Shown one piece after another: positions 18,454-27,642 of a stretch of DNA of 64,000 nt. Within the stretch, counting starts at the first letter, position 1. Each line of letters opens with the position of its first letter. The DNA comes from Hyphomicrobiales bacterium (lineage in GTDB: Bacteria > Pseudomonadota > Alphaproteobacteria > Rhizobiales > Rhizobiaceae): assembly GCA_900472485.1 (NCBI GenBank), contig UCII01000011.1:356710-420709 (forward strand), written 5' to 3'. The notes under the pieces were generated by a model. That model did not search any database. It worked only from the letters and a program-made list of their open reading frames with translations, and was not told where the DNA came from. Made by a program: the position numbers and the translations under genes.

Positions 18454-19626
18454 ATGCCGTTGAAGTTCGGACTACTGTGCGTTCTTGCCTGCGTTCTTAC
18501 TGGTTGTGGATTACCGGAGGCCGGCCCCAAGGCCTCCCGCATATTAGAGGAAGCGGCCGCGCGTGCCATGCCGCCATTCGCGGTGGTCGATGTGACATCG
18601 ACGGCGTTGGTCAGGAGCGTCGCGCGGCCGGAAGCCAGCTTTGCGGCATATTTCGGTGAGGGCGCACGGGATCCCGGCCTCAGGATCGCGGTTGGCGATG
18701 TCGTTTCCGTCAGCCTTTGGGAGGCGCCTCCCGGCAGTCTGTTCGGGATGGCCTCGAGCGTTTCGGGGCAGCAACAGGCGACCGGTAGTTCGGTGACGAT
18801 CCCGCCGCAAACCATCAACAGCGATGGCACGATCAGTATTCCCTATGTGGGCCGGATTACGGCTGCCGGCCGCACTCCGGCGTCGGTCGAAAAGGCGGTG
18901 GTTTCCGGCCTGACGGGCAAGGCGGTGCAGCCGCAGGCGTTGGTGACCGTCCAGCAAAGCTCGTCGAACACCGTTACGGTTACAGGCGAGGTGGCCGGTG
19001 GTGCACGCGTCGCACTTTCGCCCGCCGGCAGCCGAATACTCGATGCTATTGCCGCGGCGGGAGGATTGCGCGCCGGCGTCAACGACAGCGTCGTCTACCT
19101 GACGCGTGGCGGGCGAACGATGCATCTGCCTTTTACGGCGATTGTTCAAAATCCGCGCGAAAACGTGAGATTGCGGCCCGAAGACGTGGTCACTGTGGTG
19201 CGCGAGCCGGTTACCTATACGATTCTTGGCGCCTCAGGTCAGAGCGGCGAGGTCCCCTTCAGCGTTCAGCATTTGACCATGGCGAACGCCGTTGCGCGGG
19301 CAGGAGGCTTGCAGGATAGCCGCGCCGATGCTTCGGGCGTCTTCCTTTTCCGCTACGAACCGCTTGAGGTCGCCCGCCGCATTGTTGCGCCGAGCAATCC
19401 GTTGCTGCGCCGTGGCGGACCTGTCCCGATCGTCTATCGGTTCAACCTGAAAAACGGCTCGACGCTGCTTGCGATGCAGAACTTCGAGGTTCAGCCGCGA
19501 GATATAATTTATATCTCCAATGCCTCGTCGATCGATATTCAGAAGTTCATGGGCCTCTTCCAGGGGGTTACCGGGACGGCTCTGTCGGCGGCGTCGGTCG
19601 GCATCTCCGCGTCGGCGGCAAACTGA
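18454..19626 (+). CDS. kpsD: Outer-membrane polysaccharide export lipoprotein, KpsD/Wza-like (OPX family)
   Basis: A protein of 390 residues. A lipoprotein signal peptide ends in LTGC with the lipidated cysteine at residue 18. The polysaccharide export domain follows (LRIAVGDVVSVSLWEAPPG, then DGTISIPYVGRI). SLBB-type domains come next (TVTGEVAGGARV and the later TILGASGQSGEV). The C-terminus ends in a region suited to an outer-membrane helix. It should form the channel through which the polymer leaves the cell, joined to KpsE. The gene begins 57 bp after the AraC gene, and the fkbM gene follows 69 bp after it. Confidence 0.9.
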   Translation: MPLKFGLLCVLACVLTGCGLPEAGPKASRILEEAAARAMPPFAVVDVTSTALVRSVARPEASFAAYFGEGARDPGLRIAVGDVVSVSLWEAPPGSLFGMASSVSGQQQATGSSVTIPPQTINSDGTISIPYVGRITAAGRTPASVEKAVVSGLTGKAVQPQALVTVQQSSSNTVTVTGEVAGGARVALSPAGSRILDAIAAAGGLRAGVNDSVVYLTRGGRTMHLPFTAIVQNPRENVRLRPEDVVTVVREPVTYTILGASGQSGEVPFSVQHLTMANAVARAGGLQDSRADASGVFLFRYEPLEVARRIVAPSNPLLRRGGPVPIVYRFNLKNGSTLLAMQNFEVQPRDIIYISNASSIDIQKFMGLFQGVTGTALSAASVGISASAAN

Positions 19627-19695
19627 AAACGGCGGAGCAAAGGCAAGGGAGAGGCTGGAGGCGGATAATCTGGCGGCGATCGAGGGAGTTTCCTG

Positions 19696-20613
19696 ATGTT
19701 GCCCGGCCTGCGGAATGCGTTACGGGCATGCTGGAACGAGAGAGGTACAATGAGTTCTTCGGCACTGCTACATCTTCATGAATTGATGGCGTTCGATCGG
19801 CATCAGGCCGAAACCGCCATCTTGCAGCGCGTGAACAGCGCCTACCTCGGAAACCACACGGCCTTGGTGCGTGTACTCGGTCGCTACAAGCTTTATGTAG
19901 ACACCCGAGACAGAGGTTTCGGATCCCATGTTCTTCTGGACGGCTTTTGGGAAATCTGGCTGACGCTGTTCTGCGCGCGCAACGTCAAGCGCGGCATGAC
20001 CGCGATCGATGTCGGTGCGAATTTTGGCTATTACTCCCTTCTGCTTGCCGAACTCGTTGGCATCAGGGGCGAATTGATCGCCGTCGAGCCCAATCCCCAT
20101 GCCGCCGATTTCCTGCGTCGCAGCGTCGAGCTCAACGGGTTGCTCGGACGGACGCGGATCGAAACATCAGCACTTGGTGCAACGATATCGGGAGAAGCGT
20201 CTTTATATGTTCCCCATAGCGAACCGAAGAACGCGCAGATCGTTTCGGACGTGTTTCAACCTCGCCCACAGGACGGTGTCGTCATAAAGGTCCCCGTGAC
20301 GACCCTCGACGGGATGAGCGCCTCCTGCTCGCGCGTCGACTTCATAAAGATCGACGCGGAGGGGGCGGAGGAGGTGATACTCGAAGGAATGGCCGAGACC
20401 ATTGCCCGCCATAAGCCGATGCTCGTGGTCGAATTCAATCCTGCCCGCTATGCCGACGCATCCGGTTTTCTCGAACGGCTCGTCGGCATCTACGGGGCAA
20501 TGCGGCGCCTCGATTTCAGCGGCGAGGCGGTTCCCATCACCAGCGAAGACCTGCTTTCGAAATATGCGGCCGATGATTCGCTGCTCGTCTTGTCGCGCGA
20601 CAAGCCGGCTTGA
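19696..20613 (+). CDS. FkbM-family methyltransferase
   Basis: A protein of 305 residues without the LLGR N-terminal domain of the other FkbM proteins here. Motif I is AIDVGANFGYYSLLLAE, strand 2 ends in AVEPNP, and the FkbM signature is FIKIDAEGAEEVILEGM, then LVVEFNP. The ATG at 19696 has GGGAG seven bases upstream; an internal ATG at 19750 with GAGAGG is also possible. It sits between the export lipoprotein and a glycosyltransferase, consistent with methylation of the exported glycan. Confidence 0.85.
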   Translation: MLPGLRNALRACWNERGTMSSSALLHLHELMAFDRHQAETAILQRVNSAYLGNHTALVRVLGRYKLYVDTRDRGFGSHVLLDGFWEIWLTLFCARNVKRGMTAIDVGANFGYYSLLLAELVGIRGELIAVEPNPHAADFLRRSVELNGLLGRTRIETSALGATISGEASLYVPHSEPKNAQIVSDVFQPRPQDGVVIKVPVTTLDGMSASCSRVDFIKIDAEGAEEVILEGMAETIARHKPMLVVEFNPARYADASGFLERLVGIYGAMRRLDFSGEAVPITSEDLLSKYAADDSLLVLSRDKPA

Positions 20614-20647
20614 TAGCGACGAGGGATTTCCAGATGCTGAAGGAGAG

Positions 20648-21979
20648 ATGGGAGTGAGCCAGACGATCCTTTACGACGGCCTCAATCTTTCTCTGCAAAA
20701 GGGCACGGGTGTTGCGACCTACACCCGCAGTCTGATGTCGGCGGCCCGTTCGCTTGGTTATCAGACCGGAGTTGTTTACGGAATTCCGGGGAAGGTTCCG
20801 AAGGACCCGGTATTGCGGGAGGTTGTTCTCTTCGATGCATCCGGCGCCCGCCCGCGCGGAGCATTATCCGAAGTTCGGCATTGGCTGCGTCGTCGCATCG
20901 CCGCGCCCTTTGGTGTGAAGCCGGTTCCGATTCCACTCAGCGGAACGGTTATTCTCAAATCTCTTCAGGCGCAGCTCGGCGATGCAGCCCTGGCCTATGC
21001 TTCCAGCGACCTGTTCCATCTCGCGCGCCATCATTTCAAGCGCTACGGCAATAATCTCACAATGAAGTTCGAGGCACAGCCGGATCTTCTCCATTGCACC
21101 TATCCGATGCCGATTGCGGTTGGGAAGGCGCTGAATATCTACACGATCCATGACCTTGTTCCCTTGCGGCTGCCCTATCTGACCGAGGACGACAAGCGCT
21201 ATCACTACAAGATGCTGCGCTCCCTGGTCCGGCGAGCGGATCATATCGTCACGGTATCCGAAACGTCGAGGGCCGATATCATCAGGGTTCTCGGTGCCGA
21301 TGAGGCGCGCGTGAGCAATACCTATCAGGCCGTTCACGTGCCGGAGCAACTTCGCGAGAAGCCGGCCGATGTGGTCGCCGATGAGGTTGCCGGCATCTTC
21401 CATCTCGATTGGAAGGGCTATTTCCTCTTTTTCGGTGCTTTCGAGCCAAAGAAGAACATCTCACGTCTGATCGAGGCCTATCTTGCCGCAAAGACTTCCA
21501 AGCCGCTTATCATCGTGGGTGCTCCGGGATGGAAGGGAGCGGAAACGCAGCAGCTCATTGATGACGACCGGTTTCGCTTCTATCTTCGCGCTGAGGATCG
21601 CATCCTGCCGCAGCGGCAGATCCAGCGCTTCGATTTCGTATCCTATCCCTTGCTGATCAGCCTGATCAGGGGCGCGCGGGCGGTGCTGTTTCCTTCGCTT
21701 TATGAAGGCTTCGGGCTGCCGGTGCTGGAATCCATGCAGCTTGGAACGCCTGTCCTGAGCTCCACGGAGGGATCGATCCCCGAAATAGCCGGAGATGCCG
21801 CGCTGCTGGTCGATCCTTATGACACGGAGGAGATGCGCAAGGCGATCGTCAGTCTGGATCAGGACGACGGGCTGTGCACCTCGTTTGCCAAGTCTGGCCC
21901 GAGGCAGGCCGCCCGTTTTTCGACGGATCGATATCAACAGAAGGTGAGCGCGCTTTATGACAGCCTCTTCAACGGATAA
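20648..21979 (+). CDS. GT4-family glycosyltransferase
   Basis: About 443 residues. The open frame extends upstream into fkbM, but AAGGAG at 20640-20645 points to ATG 20648 or GTG 20654 as start. N-terminal LNLSLQKGTGVATYTRSL and IYTIHDLVPLRLPYL, then FFGAFEPKKNISRLIEAY and LFPSLYEGFGLPVLESM, are the hallmarks of a GT-B retaining GT4 enzyme. It likely adds one sugar of the capsular repeat. The next gene starts 18 bp later, so the two are probably cotranscribed. Confidence 0.88.
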   Translation: MGVSQTILYDGLNLSLQKGTGVATYTRSLMSAARSLGYQTGVVYGIPGKVPKDPVLREVVLFDASGARPRGALSEVRHWLRRRIAAPFGVKPVPIPLSGTVILKSLQAQLGDAALAYASSDLFHLARHHFKRYGNNLTMKFEAQPDLLHCTYPMPIAVGKALNIYTIHDLVPLRLPYLTEDDKRYHYKMLRSLVRRADHIVTVSETSRADIIRVLGADEARVSNTYQAVHVPEQLREKPADVVADEVAGIFHLDWKGYFLFFGAFEPKKNISRLIEAYLAAKTSKPLIIVGAPGWKGAETQQLIDDDRFRFYLRAEDRILPQRQIQRFDFVSYPLLISLIRGARAVLFPSLYEGFGLPVLESMQLGTPVLSSTEGSIPEIAGDAALLVDPYDTEEMRKAIVSLDQDDGLCTSFAKSGPRQAARFSTDRYQQKVSALYDSLFNG

Positions 21980-21997
21980 CCGCAGAAAGGGCGGATC

Positions 21998-23053
21998 ATG
22001 ACCATCCTCTTTGCATTCGGGATGCCGGGCGTCATGTCCTCCTGGGGCGTTGCCGCGGTGCATGCCCTGGCCCGCGAAGCCTTCGGCGATTATGCGGTCA
22101 TTGCAACCGATACGGTGGAGGACCTCAAGCAGCATGTCGTAGCGCGAAAGGGCATGCATGCCGTTCTCGTCTCGCAATTTCCGGAAACCCGGCTTTCGGA
22201 ATTGATTCTCAGGGTCAATGTGCCGTTTCTGTTGTTTCTCGAGGATCCGCTCGATGCGGTCTCATATCTGGCTCGGGCGACCGAGCAGCGGGATATCGGC
22301 TTGGTCAGGGCCGTCTCGGCCAGCCTTGCCTGCCTCGAGCCGCTGGCGGGCGCTTCCGGAGCGCTGGTCTTACGTCGCAACGACATCGCTCAAAAGGGCA
22401 GCATAGATCTGCTTCTGAAGACGATAGACCGGCATTTCAGCACTGATCTCAAATTTGAGCAAATCGCGAATGCGCTTCTTCATGTGGGAATGGCGCCGGC
22501 CGGACAGCCGTCGCATGCCGAGCCGCCGAAACTGGAGGAGGCTGCAGCGGCGGTGATCGCAGGATATCTGATGCCGCAGGAGGCTGTCCCGGAGGTCAGC
22601 GAGGCACTGCGCGATACGGCAAGGAAGGTTCTTCGTCCTCTGGAATTCGACCGTCGGGCAAGCTCGCGCGCCACGATTTTCTGGCCGCAGGAGACATTTC
22701 TGTCAGGCGACAGCCTGGGGCAGGCCCTGGACGATCTTGTCGACCTCACCGGGGGAGCCCGGTGCCTGATCTATGGTCCTTATCTTCACTTGCCGCCAGG
22801 TCGGTGGAATGCGAAATTTGCCTTCGATGTCGACGAAGATTGTCAGGGGCAGATCTTCACCCTGGAGGTGCATGCTGCCGAATTGCTAGGGAGCCTGCGT
22901 GTCTGCCCCGAAGGCACCGGCTCTTTCGAGGCGGCAGTACCGGTCAATATTATCGACCCACGTGCGCCGATCGAAATTCGGCTGATGATGGACAGCGGTG
23001 CCATTGAAGGGCGGCTTTCCGCCTGGAGCGTCGAATGGCTGCGAGCGGCTTGA
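21998..23053 (+). CDS. Unrecognised protein, sulfotransferase-like N-terminal pattern plus C-terminal beta domain
   Basis: A protein of 351 residues that I do not recognise as a named family. The N-terminus (ILFAFGMPGVMSSWGVAA) occupies the place of the PAPS-binding loop of sulfotransferases. The segment FLLFLEDPLDAVSYL resembles their RDPxDAVxSL phosphate-binding motif with the arginine replaced. The last ~120 residues (YGPYLHLPPGRWNAKFAF onward) look like a beta-sandwich of the kind appended to glycan enzymes. Its position as last gene of the glycosyltransferase run suggests glycan modification. If it is a sulfotransferase relative, key cofactor residues are altered, so catalysis is uncertain. 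Confidence 0.5.
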   Translation: MTILFAFGMPGVMSSWGVAAVHALAREAFGDYAVIATDTVEDLKQHVVARKGMHAVLVSQFPETRLSELILRVNVPFLLFLEDPLDAVSYLARATEQRDIGLVRAVSASLACLEPLAGASGALVLRRNDIAQKGSIDLLLKTIDRHFSTDLKFEQIANALLHVGMAPAGQPSHAEPPKLEEAAAAVIAGYLMPQEAVPEVSEALRDTARKVLRPLEFDRRASSRATIFWPQETFLSGDSLGQALDDLVDLTGGARCLIYGPYLHLPPGRWNAKFAFDVDEDCQGQIFTLEVHAAELLGSLRVCPEGTGSFEAAVPVNIIDPRAPIEIRLMMDSGAIEGRLSAWSVEWLRAA

Positions 23054-23282
23054 TAGCCGGGTGACGGACTGGCTCTGATGACCACGGGTGAGCAACGCCC
23101 TTCGACGCGTTGACACGTCATCGGCAGCGGATTCCATCTTCTGCGCATTATTTTGTTACCCAACATTTCCAGCGTCGGGAATTTTGTAAATGAATGTTTC
23201 CCGGTCGGATTTTTCCGTATTGGCGCCGCAAAACCCTTCTTTTCAGGCAAACTATAGTTTGTATAAGAATTGAGAAAACGGA

Positions 23283-24023
23283 ATGAATCCCATGAACGCG
23301 AGCGCCGCACCCGATATTCTGATAGTCGATGACGACCACGAAATACGCTCTCTCCTGAGCAGATATCTCGAGGAACAGGGTTTCCGCGTGTCGACGGCAA
23401 GCGACCTGCGCGGATGTAACGATGCGCTCAACCGGCGTCATCCGGATCTCCTCGTCCTGGATGTCATGCTTCCCGATGGGTCGGGCCTCGATCTTTGCCG
23501 CGATCTGCGAAACCGCCGCCCTCGAGTGCCGGTCATTCTGCTGACTGCCCTGAAAGAAGACATAGATCGCATTCTCGGTCTCGAGATCGGCGCCGACGAC
23601 TACCTCGGCAAGCCGTTCAACCCGCGTGAATTGGCCGCGCGCATCCGTGCGGTCCTGCGCCGCACGAACGAGGATTCCTCGTTGGAGCCCGAGCAGAGGC
23701 GCTATCAGTTCGCGAGCATGATGCTCGACCCACAGCTTCGTCGGGTCAGCAGAGACAGTGGCGAGGTGATTTCGCTGACGGGCGCTGAATTCGACCTTCT
23801 GAAGGCGTTCCTGGAACGTGCAGGTCGGCTCCTGTCGCGTGATCAGCTGCTCGATCTGACCCAGGGGCGCGACCGCGATCCGGCTGATCGCTCGATCGAC
23901 GTCCTGATGAGCCGGCTGCGCCGCAAGCTTGGAGAAACGGTAGAGGAGCCCATCTTCAGGACGATCCGCAATGGAGGCTATCAGCTCGTCGTTCCGGTGA
24001 CGGCCATCAAGGGCGATTCATGA
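23283..24023 (+). CDS. OmpR-family two-component response regulator
   Basis: A protein of 246 residues. The receiver domain has the acidic triad VDDDHE, the phosphoacceptor Asp60 in LLVLDVML, a Thr in LLTAL and the conserved Lys in GKPFNPRE. The C-terminal winged helix contains LTGAEFDLLKAFLERAGRLLSRDQLL and RSIDVLMSRLRRKL, then IRNGGYQL. It overlaps the histidine kinase by four bases. Target genes are unknown; the adjacent capsule locus and efflux operon are candidates. Confidence 0.93.
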   Translation: MNPMNASAAPDILIVDDDHEIRSLLSRYLEEQGFRVSTASDLRGCNDALNRRHPDLLVLDVMLPDGSGLDLCRDLRNRRPRVPVILLTALKEDIDRILGLEIGADDYLGKPFNPRELAARIRAVLRRTNEDSSLEPEQRRYQFASMMLDPQLRRVSRDSGEVISLTGAEFDLLKAFLERAGRLLSRDQLLDLTQGRDRDPADRSIDVLMSRLRRKLGETVEEPIFRTIRNGGYQLVVPVTAIKGDS

Positions 24024-25285
24024 GGTCGCTTGGCGCGCGCTTGGCGTTACTTTTGATGACCGCCATCGTTCTGGTCGTCATTTCCTCGTCTTTCGTGGCA
24101 AGCCTCGTCATGCGCGGACCGCGGCCGGACATGACGATCGAACGGATGGCCCACCAGCTTTCCATTCTTGCCACTTTCGCAGAGAAGGACAGAACCACCG
24201 CGGCATCGGCGGGATTGGTGGTTACCCCTGGGCCCGCTGAAGGCCAACGTGACGAAGAATTGTCGCGCTTCCTGATGGAAGCCTTGCTTCGAAGATCAGG
24301 CATGCGCGAGGCCGCCATAGTACGCCAGTCGACGGGCGAGATGATCGCGTCATTGAAGCTCTCCGACGGTAGCTGGCTGATCATGCCGATGCCGGACCAT
24401 GGCCCGCCGCCGGGCGGATGGAAAATCCTTGTGGGGTGGCTCGGTCTCATCATCATCGGCAGCGTGCTCGTCTCCATCTTTGCCGCCTCGAAGATCATGA
24501 AGCCGCTGCGTCTGCTGGAGGAGGCGGCGGCGGCGATCAATCCCGACGGCACCCTGCCGCACATAGCGGAAAGCGGACCGGGAGAAATTCGGGCGACCGC
24601 GCAGGCGCTCAATGGCCTGTCGGCCCGGGTGAAGGCCGCCACGGAAAGCCGTATGCGGCTCGTTGCTGCCGCCGGACACGATCTGCGAACGCCGATGACC
24701 CGGATGCGTCTGCGGGCCGAGTTCATCCGGGATGATGAAGAGCGGCGCAAGTGGTTTGCCGACCTCGAGGAACTCGACAGGATCGCCGACAGCGCGATAG
24801 GGCTGGTTCGGGAAGAGATTTCCAAGGACAGTCTGGAGCAGGTCAGGCTCGACAAGATCGTCGGCGATATCGTCACCGAGTTGAAAGCGATCGATATGAA
24901 CGTCACGAGCGGCGAACTGGAGCAGGCAACCATCAGCGCAGGGCCTCTCGCGGTTACCAGAGCCTTGCGAAATCTGCTCATCAACGCGGCTACGCACGGC
25001 CAGTCGGCGATGGTGACGGTGACGCATCTTGGCAATAGAGCCGTTGTGCGAATTGTCGATACCGGGCCTGGAATTCCGGAGGATCGGCTCAATCAGGTCT
25101 TCGAACCCTTCTTCCGGATCGACATCGCAAGGCAAAGGTCTTTTCCGGGAGCCGGCCTTGGCATGGCCATTGCGCGTGAGATCGTCACCCGATTCGGGGG
25201 CGAGATCACTGTGCGTAATCGTCAGCCGCGTGGATTGGAGCAGGTCGTGTCGTTCAAGAGCGCCGAGGCCAAGGTCGCAAGCTAG
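24020..25285 (+). CDS. EnvZ-type membrane histidine kinase
   Basis: A protein of 421 residues. TM1 lies near residues 8-30, a periplasmic loop of about 100 residues follows, and TM2 is near 135-156 (ILVGWLGLIIIGSVLVSIFA). HAMP follows (KIMKPLRLLEEA). The phospho-accepting His220 sits in AAGHDLRTPMTRMRLRAEF. The ATPase domain has an N box (LRNLLINAATHG), G1 (DTGPGIP), F box (FEPFFR) and G2 (GAGLGMAIA). The H-box and length match EnvZ-type kinases. It is coupled to the response regulator by an ATGA overlap. Confidence 0.93.
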   Translation: MRSLGARLALLLMTAIVLVVISSSFVASLVMRGPRPDMTIERMAHQLSILATFAEKDRTTAASAGLVVTPGPAEGQRDEELSRFLMEALLRRSGMREAAIVRQSTGEMIASLKLSDGSWLIMPMPDHGPPPGGWKILVGWLGLIIIGSVLVSIFAASKIMKPLRLLEEAAAAINPDGTLPHIAESGPGEIRATAQALNGLSARVKAATESRMRLVAAAGHDLRTPMTRMRLRAEFIRDDEERRKWFADLEELDRIADSAIGLVREEISKDSLEQVRLDKIVGDIVTELKAIDMNVTSGELEQATISAGPLAVTRALRNLLINAATHGQSAMVTVTHLGNRAVVRIVDTGPGIPEDRLNQVFEPFFRIDIARQRSFPGAGLGMAIAREIVTRFGGEITVRNRQPRGLEQVVSFKSAEAKVAS

Positions 25286-25683
25286 CTCGAGCGACGCGAA
25301 CCAAATTGTCGTGGCATAGCAGCTTGGACGTCCCCGGCAGGGACAGGATCTGCTTACGGAATGTTCGCGCGATCAAACAGGCTTTACTTGCATAGAACTC
25401 TCGAAAATTCTACATAAACCAATATTGAAAGTAAGATTACAGAACTTACCAAATAGTTCGCGCCGGCGGAAAAGCCGAGACATTAAATTTCCTCAAAATG
25501 CCTTGTTTCAGCAACATTCAGAAATGTCAGTGCTGGCAACTGATGTAAAATCGTGGTCGATCAGTAGCTTGGCTCGAGCAGGCTTTGGTCGCCCCGCATA
25601 CCCGGCTTCGCCATGACGCCCCCAACACGAATGGCGAAGCCGGATTGCTTTCCGGCTCCGTCGTTGATTTTTTCCCAGAAATA
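25286..25683. other. Intergenic region between convergent kinase and macB, with nested inverted repeats
   Basis: About 400 bp with no supported gene. The first part (to about 25540) is AT-rich and featureless to me. The last 90 bases hold strong inverted repeats, described separately. Confidence 0.55.
25602..25664. terminator. Nested inverted repeats, probable bidirectional terminator
   Basis: CCGGCTTCGCCAT at 25602-25614 pairs perfectly over 13 bp with ATGGCGAAGCCGG at 25631-25643. The right arm can instead pair with what follows: AGCCGGA (25638-25644) with TCCGGCT (25651-25657). The two hairpins are mutually exclusive. A T-rich tract follows on the plus strand near 25668. The site lies between the convergent kinase and macB stops. 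Confidence 0.6.
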
Positions 25684-27639
25684 TCAGTCTCTTGATAATG
25701 CCGCGACAGGGTCCAGCAACGATGCGTTGCGGGCCGGCAGGTAGCCGAAGGTCAGGCCGATTGCGCAGGAGCATGCGAAGGCCAGAATGATCGAACTTGC
25801 GGAATAAACGAGCGTGAAGTTCGATCCGAAATAGTTGAAAGCGAAGCCAAAGCCGAGCGCGGTCGCGATGCCGAAAGCCCCGCCCAGCAGACATACGAGG
25901 ACGGCTTCGATCAGGAATTGCTGGAGAATGTCTTGGCGTCTCGCGCCGACTGCCATGCGCACGCCGATCTCGGCGATACGCTCCGACACCGAGACGAGCA
26001 TGATGTTCATGACGCCGATACCTCCGACCAGCAGCGATATGACGGCGATTGCCGAGACGAGCAGGGTCATCGTTCGGGTCGTGCTGGTAATGGTTTGGCG
26101 AATATCGTCTGTATTGAGGATAAAGAAATCCTTGGTGCCATGGCGGCGCTCCAGAAACTGCGTGACGGCCGCCTCCGCCGCAGAACTTTCGGTATTGTCG
26201 GCGACCCGTACCGTAATGCTGCGCAACGACATGTCGCCCAGCAGGCGGGCTTGGACGCCGGTATAGGGCAGATAAACGGAAAGATTGTCACTTGAGCCGA
26301 AGCCGCCTTGCTGGGAGGCGATGACGCCGATGATGCGCACGGGAACCTTGCCGACGAGAATGGTTTGCCCGAGCGGATCGAGCCCGCGGTCGGCGAACAA
26401 GGTCGTCGCAGTGTTCTGATCGATTACCGCATCCTGCGACAAGCGCGTCACGCTATCCGCATCGAAGAATCTCCCTGTGATAAGTTTCGATCCTTTCACG
26501 GAAAAATACGCATCTCCCACGCCATTGATGAGGGCGTTCGCCTCCGTCGAGCCGAACCGCACGGTGCTACTCGTCGAGACGGTCGGCGTAACGGCGGCGA
26601 CATAGGTCAATTTCGCCAATGCATCGGCGTCGGCGACCACCAGGGTCTTGATGCGACCCGAGCGCGTATCGCCGAAGCTCTTGCCGGGAAAGATTTCGAG
26701 CGTGTTGGTGCCGAGGCTATTGATATTTTCCAGAACCTTGCGCTGCGATCCCTCGCCGAGCGCGATGACGCTGACGACCGAGGCTATGCCGATGATGATG
26801 CCGAGCATGGTCAGGAACGTGCGCAGCCGATGAGCCTTGAGTGCAAGGAGTGCCATCCGGAAGGCCTCCGTCAGCCGGCCGGCTATCTCTCGCCAGCCGG
26901 ATTTGCCGAAACCGGCCGCAGTAGCGGAGGCCCGCCATGCTGGAACTTCGTTGCGCGCACGTCGATCGTCGACGATCCGTCCGTCGGAGATCTCGATGAT
27001 GCGATCGGCGCGCGCGGCGACGTTCATGTCGTGAGTGACGATGACGACCGTGTGGCCCTCGCCATGGAGCTCGCCCAGAATACGCAGGACTTCCTCACCG
27101 CTCTGCCGGTCTAGGGCGCCCGTGGGCTCGTCGGCAAGAATGACGTTGCCATTGTTCATCAGGGCGCGAGCGATCGAAACTCGCTGCTGCTGGCCGCCCG
27201 AAAGCTGGCCCGGGCGATGGCTGTTTCGTTCGCTCATGCCGAGCCGCTCAAGAAGCGCTGCCGCGCGCGCTCGTCTTGTTTCACTCGGTTGCCCGGCATA
27301 GATGGCCGGTACCTCGACATTGCCGATCGCCGTCAGCTCGGAAAGCAGATGATAGCGCTGAAAGATGAAGCCGAAATGCTCTCTGCGCAGTTTGGATAGC
27401 GCATCGCTGTCGAGGCGATGCGTCTCTTCGCCAGCGATCGCATACGTGCCGGCAGTCGGACGGTCCAATAGACCGATGATGTTCATCAGCGTGGATTTCC
27501 CCGAGCCGGAAGGTCCGACGATCGCGACCATTTCGCCTTCGGCGATGGATAGATCGACATCCTGCAGGACCGCGATCGTGCGATCCCCGGATTGATATTC
27601 GCGGCGCACGCGCTTCAATTCGATAATCGGAGAAGGCAT
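25684..27639 (-). CDS. macB: MacB-like macrolide/secretion ABC transporter (ATPase-permease fusion)
   Basis: A protein of 651 residues, the typical MacB length. The N-terminal ATPase has Walker [10 protein letters not shown] at residues 42-50, signature LSGGQQQR and Walker [13 protein letters not shown]. After a linker, the MacB membrane domain has TM1 ([17 protein letters not shown]), a large periplasmic region and three C-terminal TMs including [25 protein letters not shown], the FtsX-type signature. With the upstream MacA-like adaptor (3-bp gap) and TolC-like channel it forms a tripartite efflux pump. It may export antibiotics, peptides or siderophores; the substrate is not readable. Confidence 0.93.
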   Translation of the reverse strand: MPSPIIELKRVRREYQSGDRTIAVLQDVDLSIAEGEMVAIVGPSGSGKSTLMNIIGLLDRPTAGTYAIAGEETHRLDSDALSKLRREHFGFIFQRYHLLSELTAIGNVEVPAIYAGQPSETRRARAAALLERLGMSERNSHRPGQLSGGQQQRVSIARALMNNGNVILADEPTGALDRQSGEEVLRILGELHGEGHTVVIVTHDMNVAARADRIIEISDGRIVDDRRARNEVPAWRASATAAGFGKSGWREIAGRLTEAFRMALLALKAHRLRTFLTMLGIIIGIASVVSVIALGEGSQRKVLENINSLGTNTLEIFPGKSFGDTRSGRIKTLVVADADALAKLTYVAAVTPTVSTSSTVRFGSTEANALINGVGDAYFSVKGSKLITGRFFDADSVTRLSQDAVIDQNTATTLFADRGLDPLGQTILVGKVPVRIIGVIASQQGGFGSSDNLSVYLPYTGVQARLLGDMSLRSITVRVADNTESSAAEAAVTQFLERRHGTKDFFILNTDDIRQTITSTTRTMTLLVSAIAVISLLVGGIGVMNIMLVSVSERIAEIGVRMAVGARRQDILQQFLIEAVLVCLLGGAFGIATALGFGFAFNYFGSNFTLVYSASSIILAFACSCAIGLTFGYLPARNASLLDPVAALSRD

Positions 27640-27642
27640 GCG

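Noticed and set aside
20402..20647. Upstream extension of the glycosyltransferase into fkbM
   Set aside because: The extension only overlaps fkbM in another frame; AAGGAG at 20640-20645 marks the real start.
24007..25092. 361-codon open frame on the minus strand
   Set aside because: Antisense of the histidine kinase; Ser/Arg-rich shadow composition.
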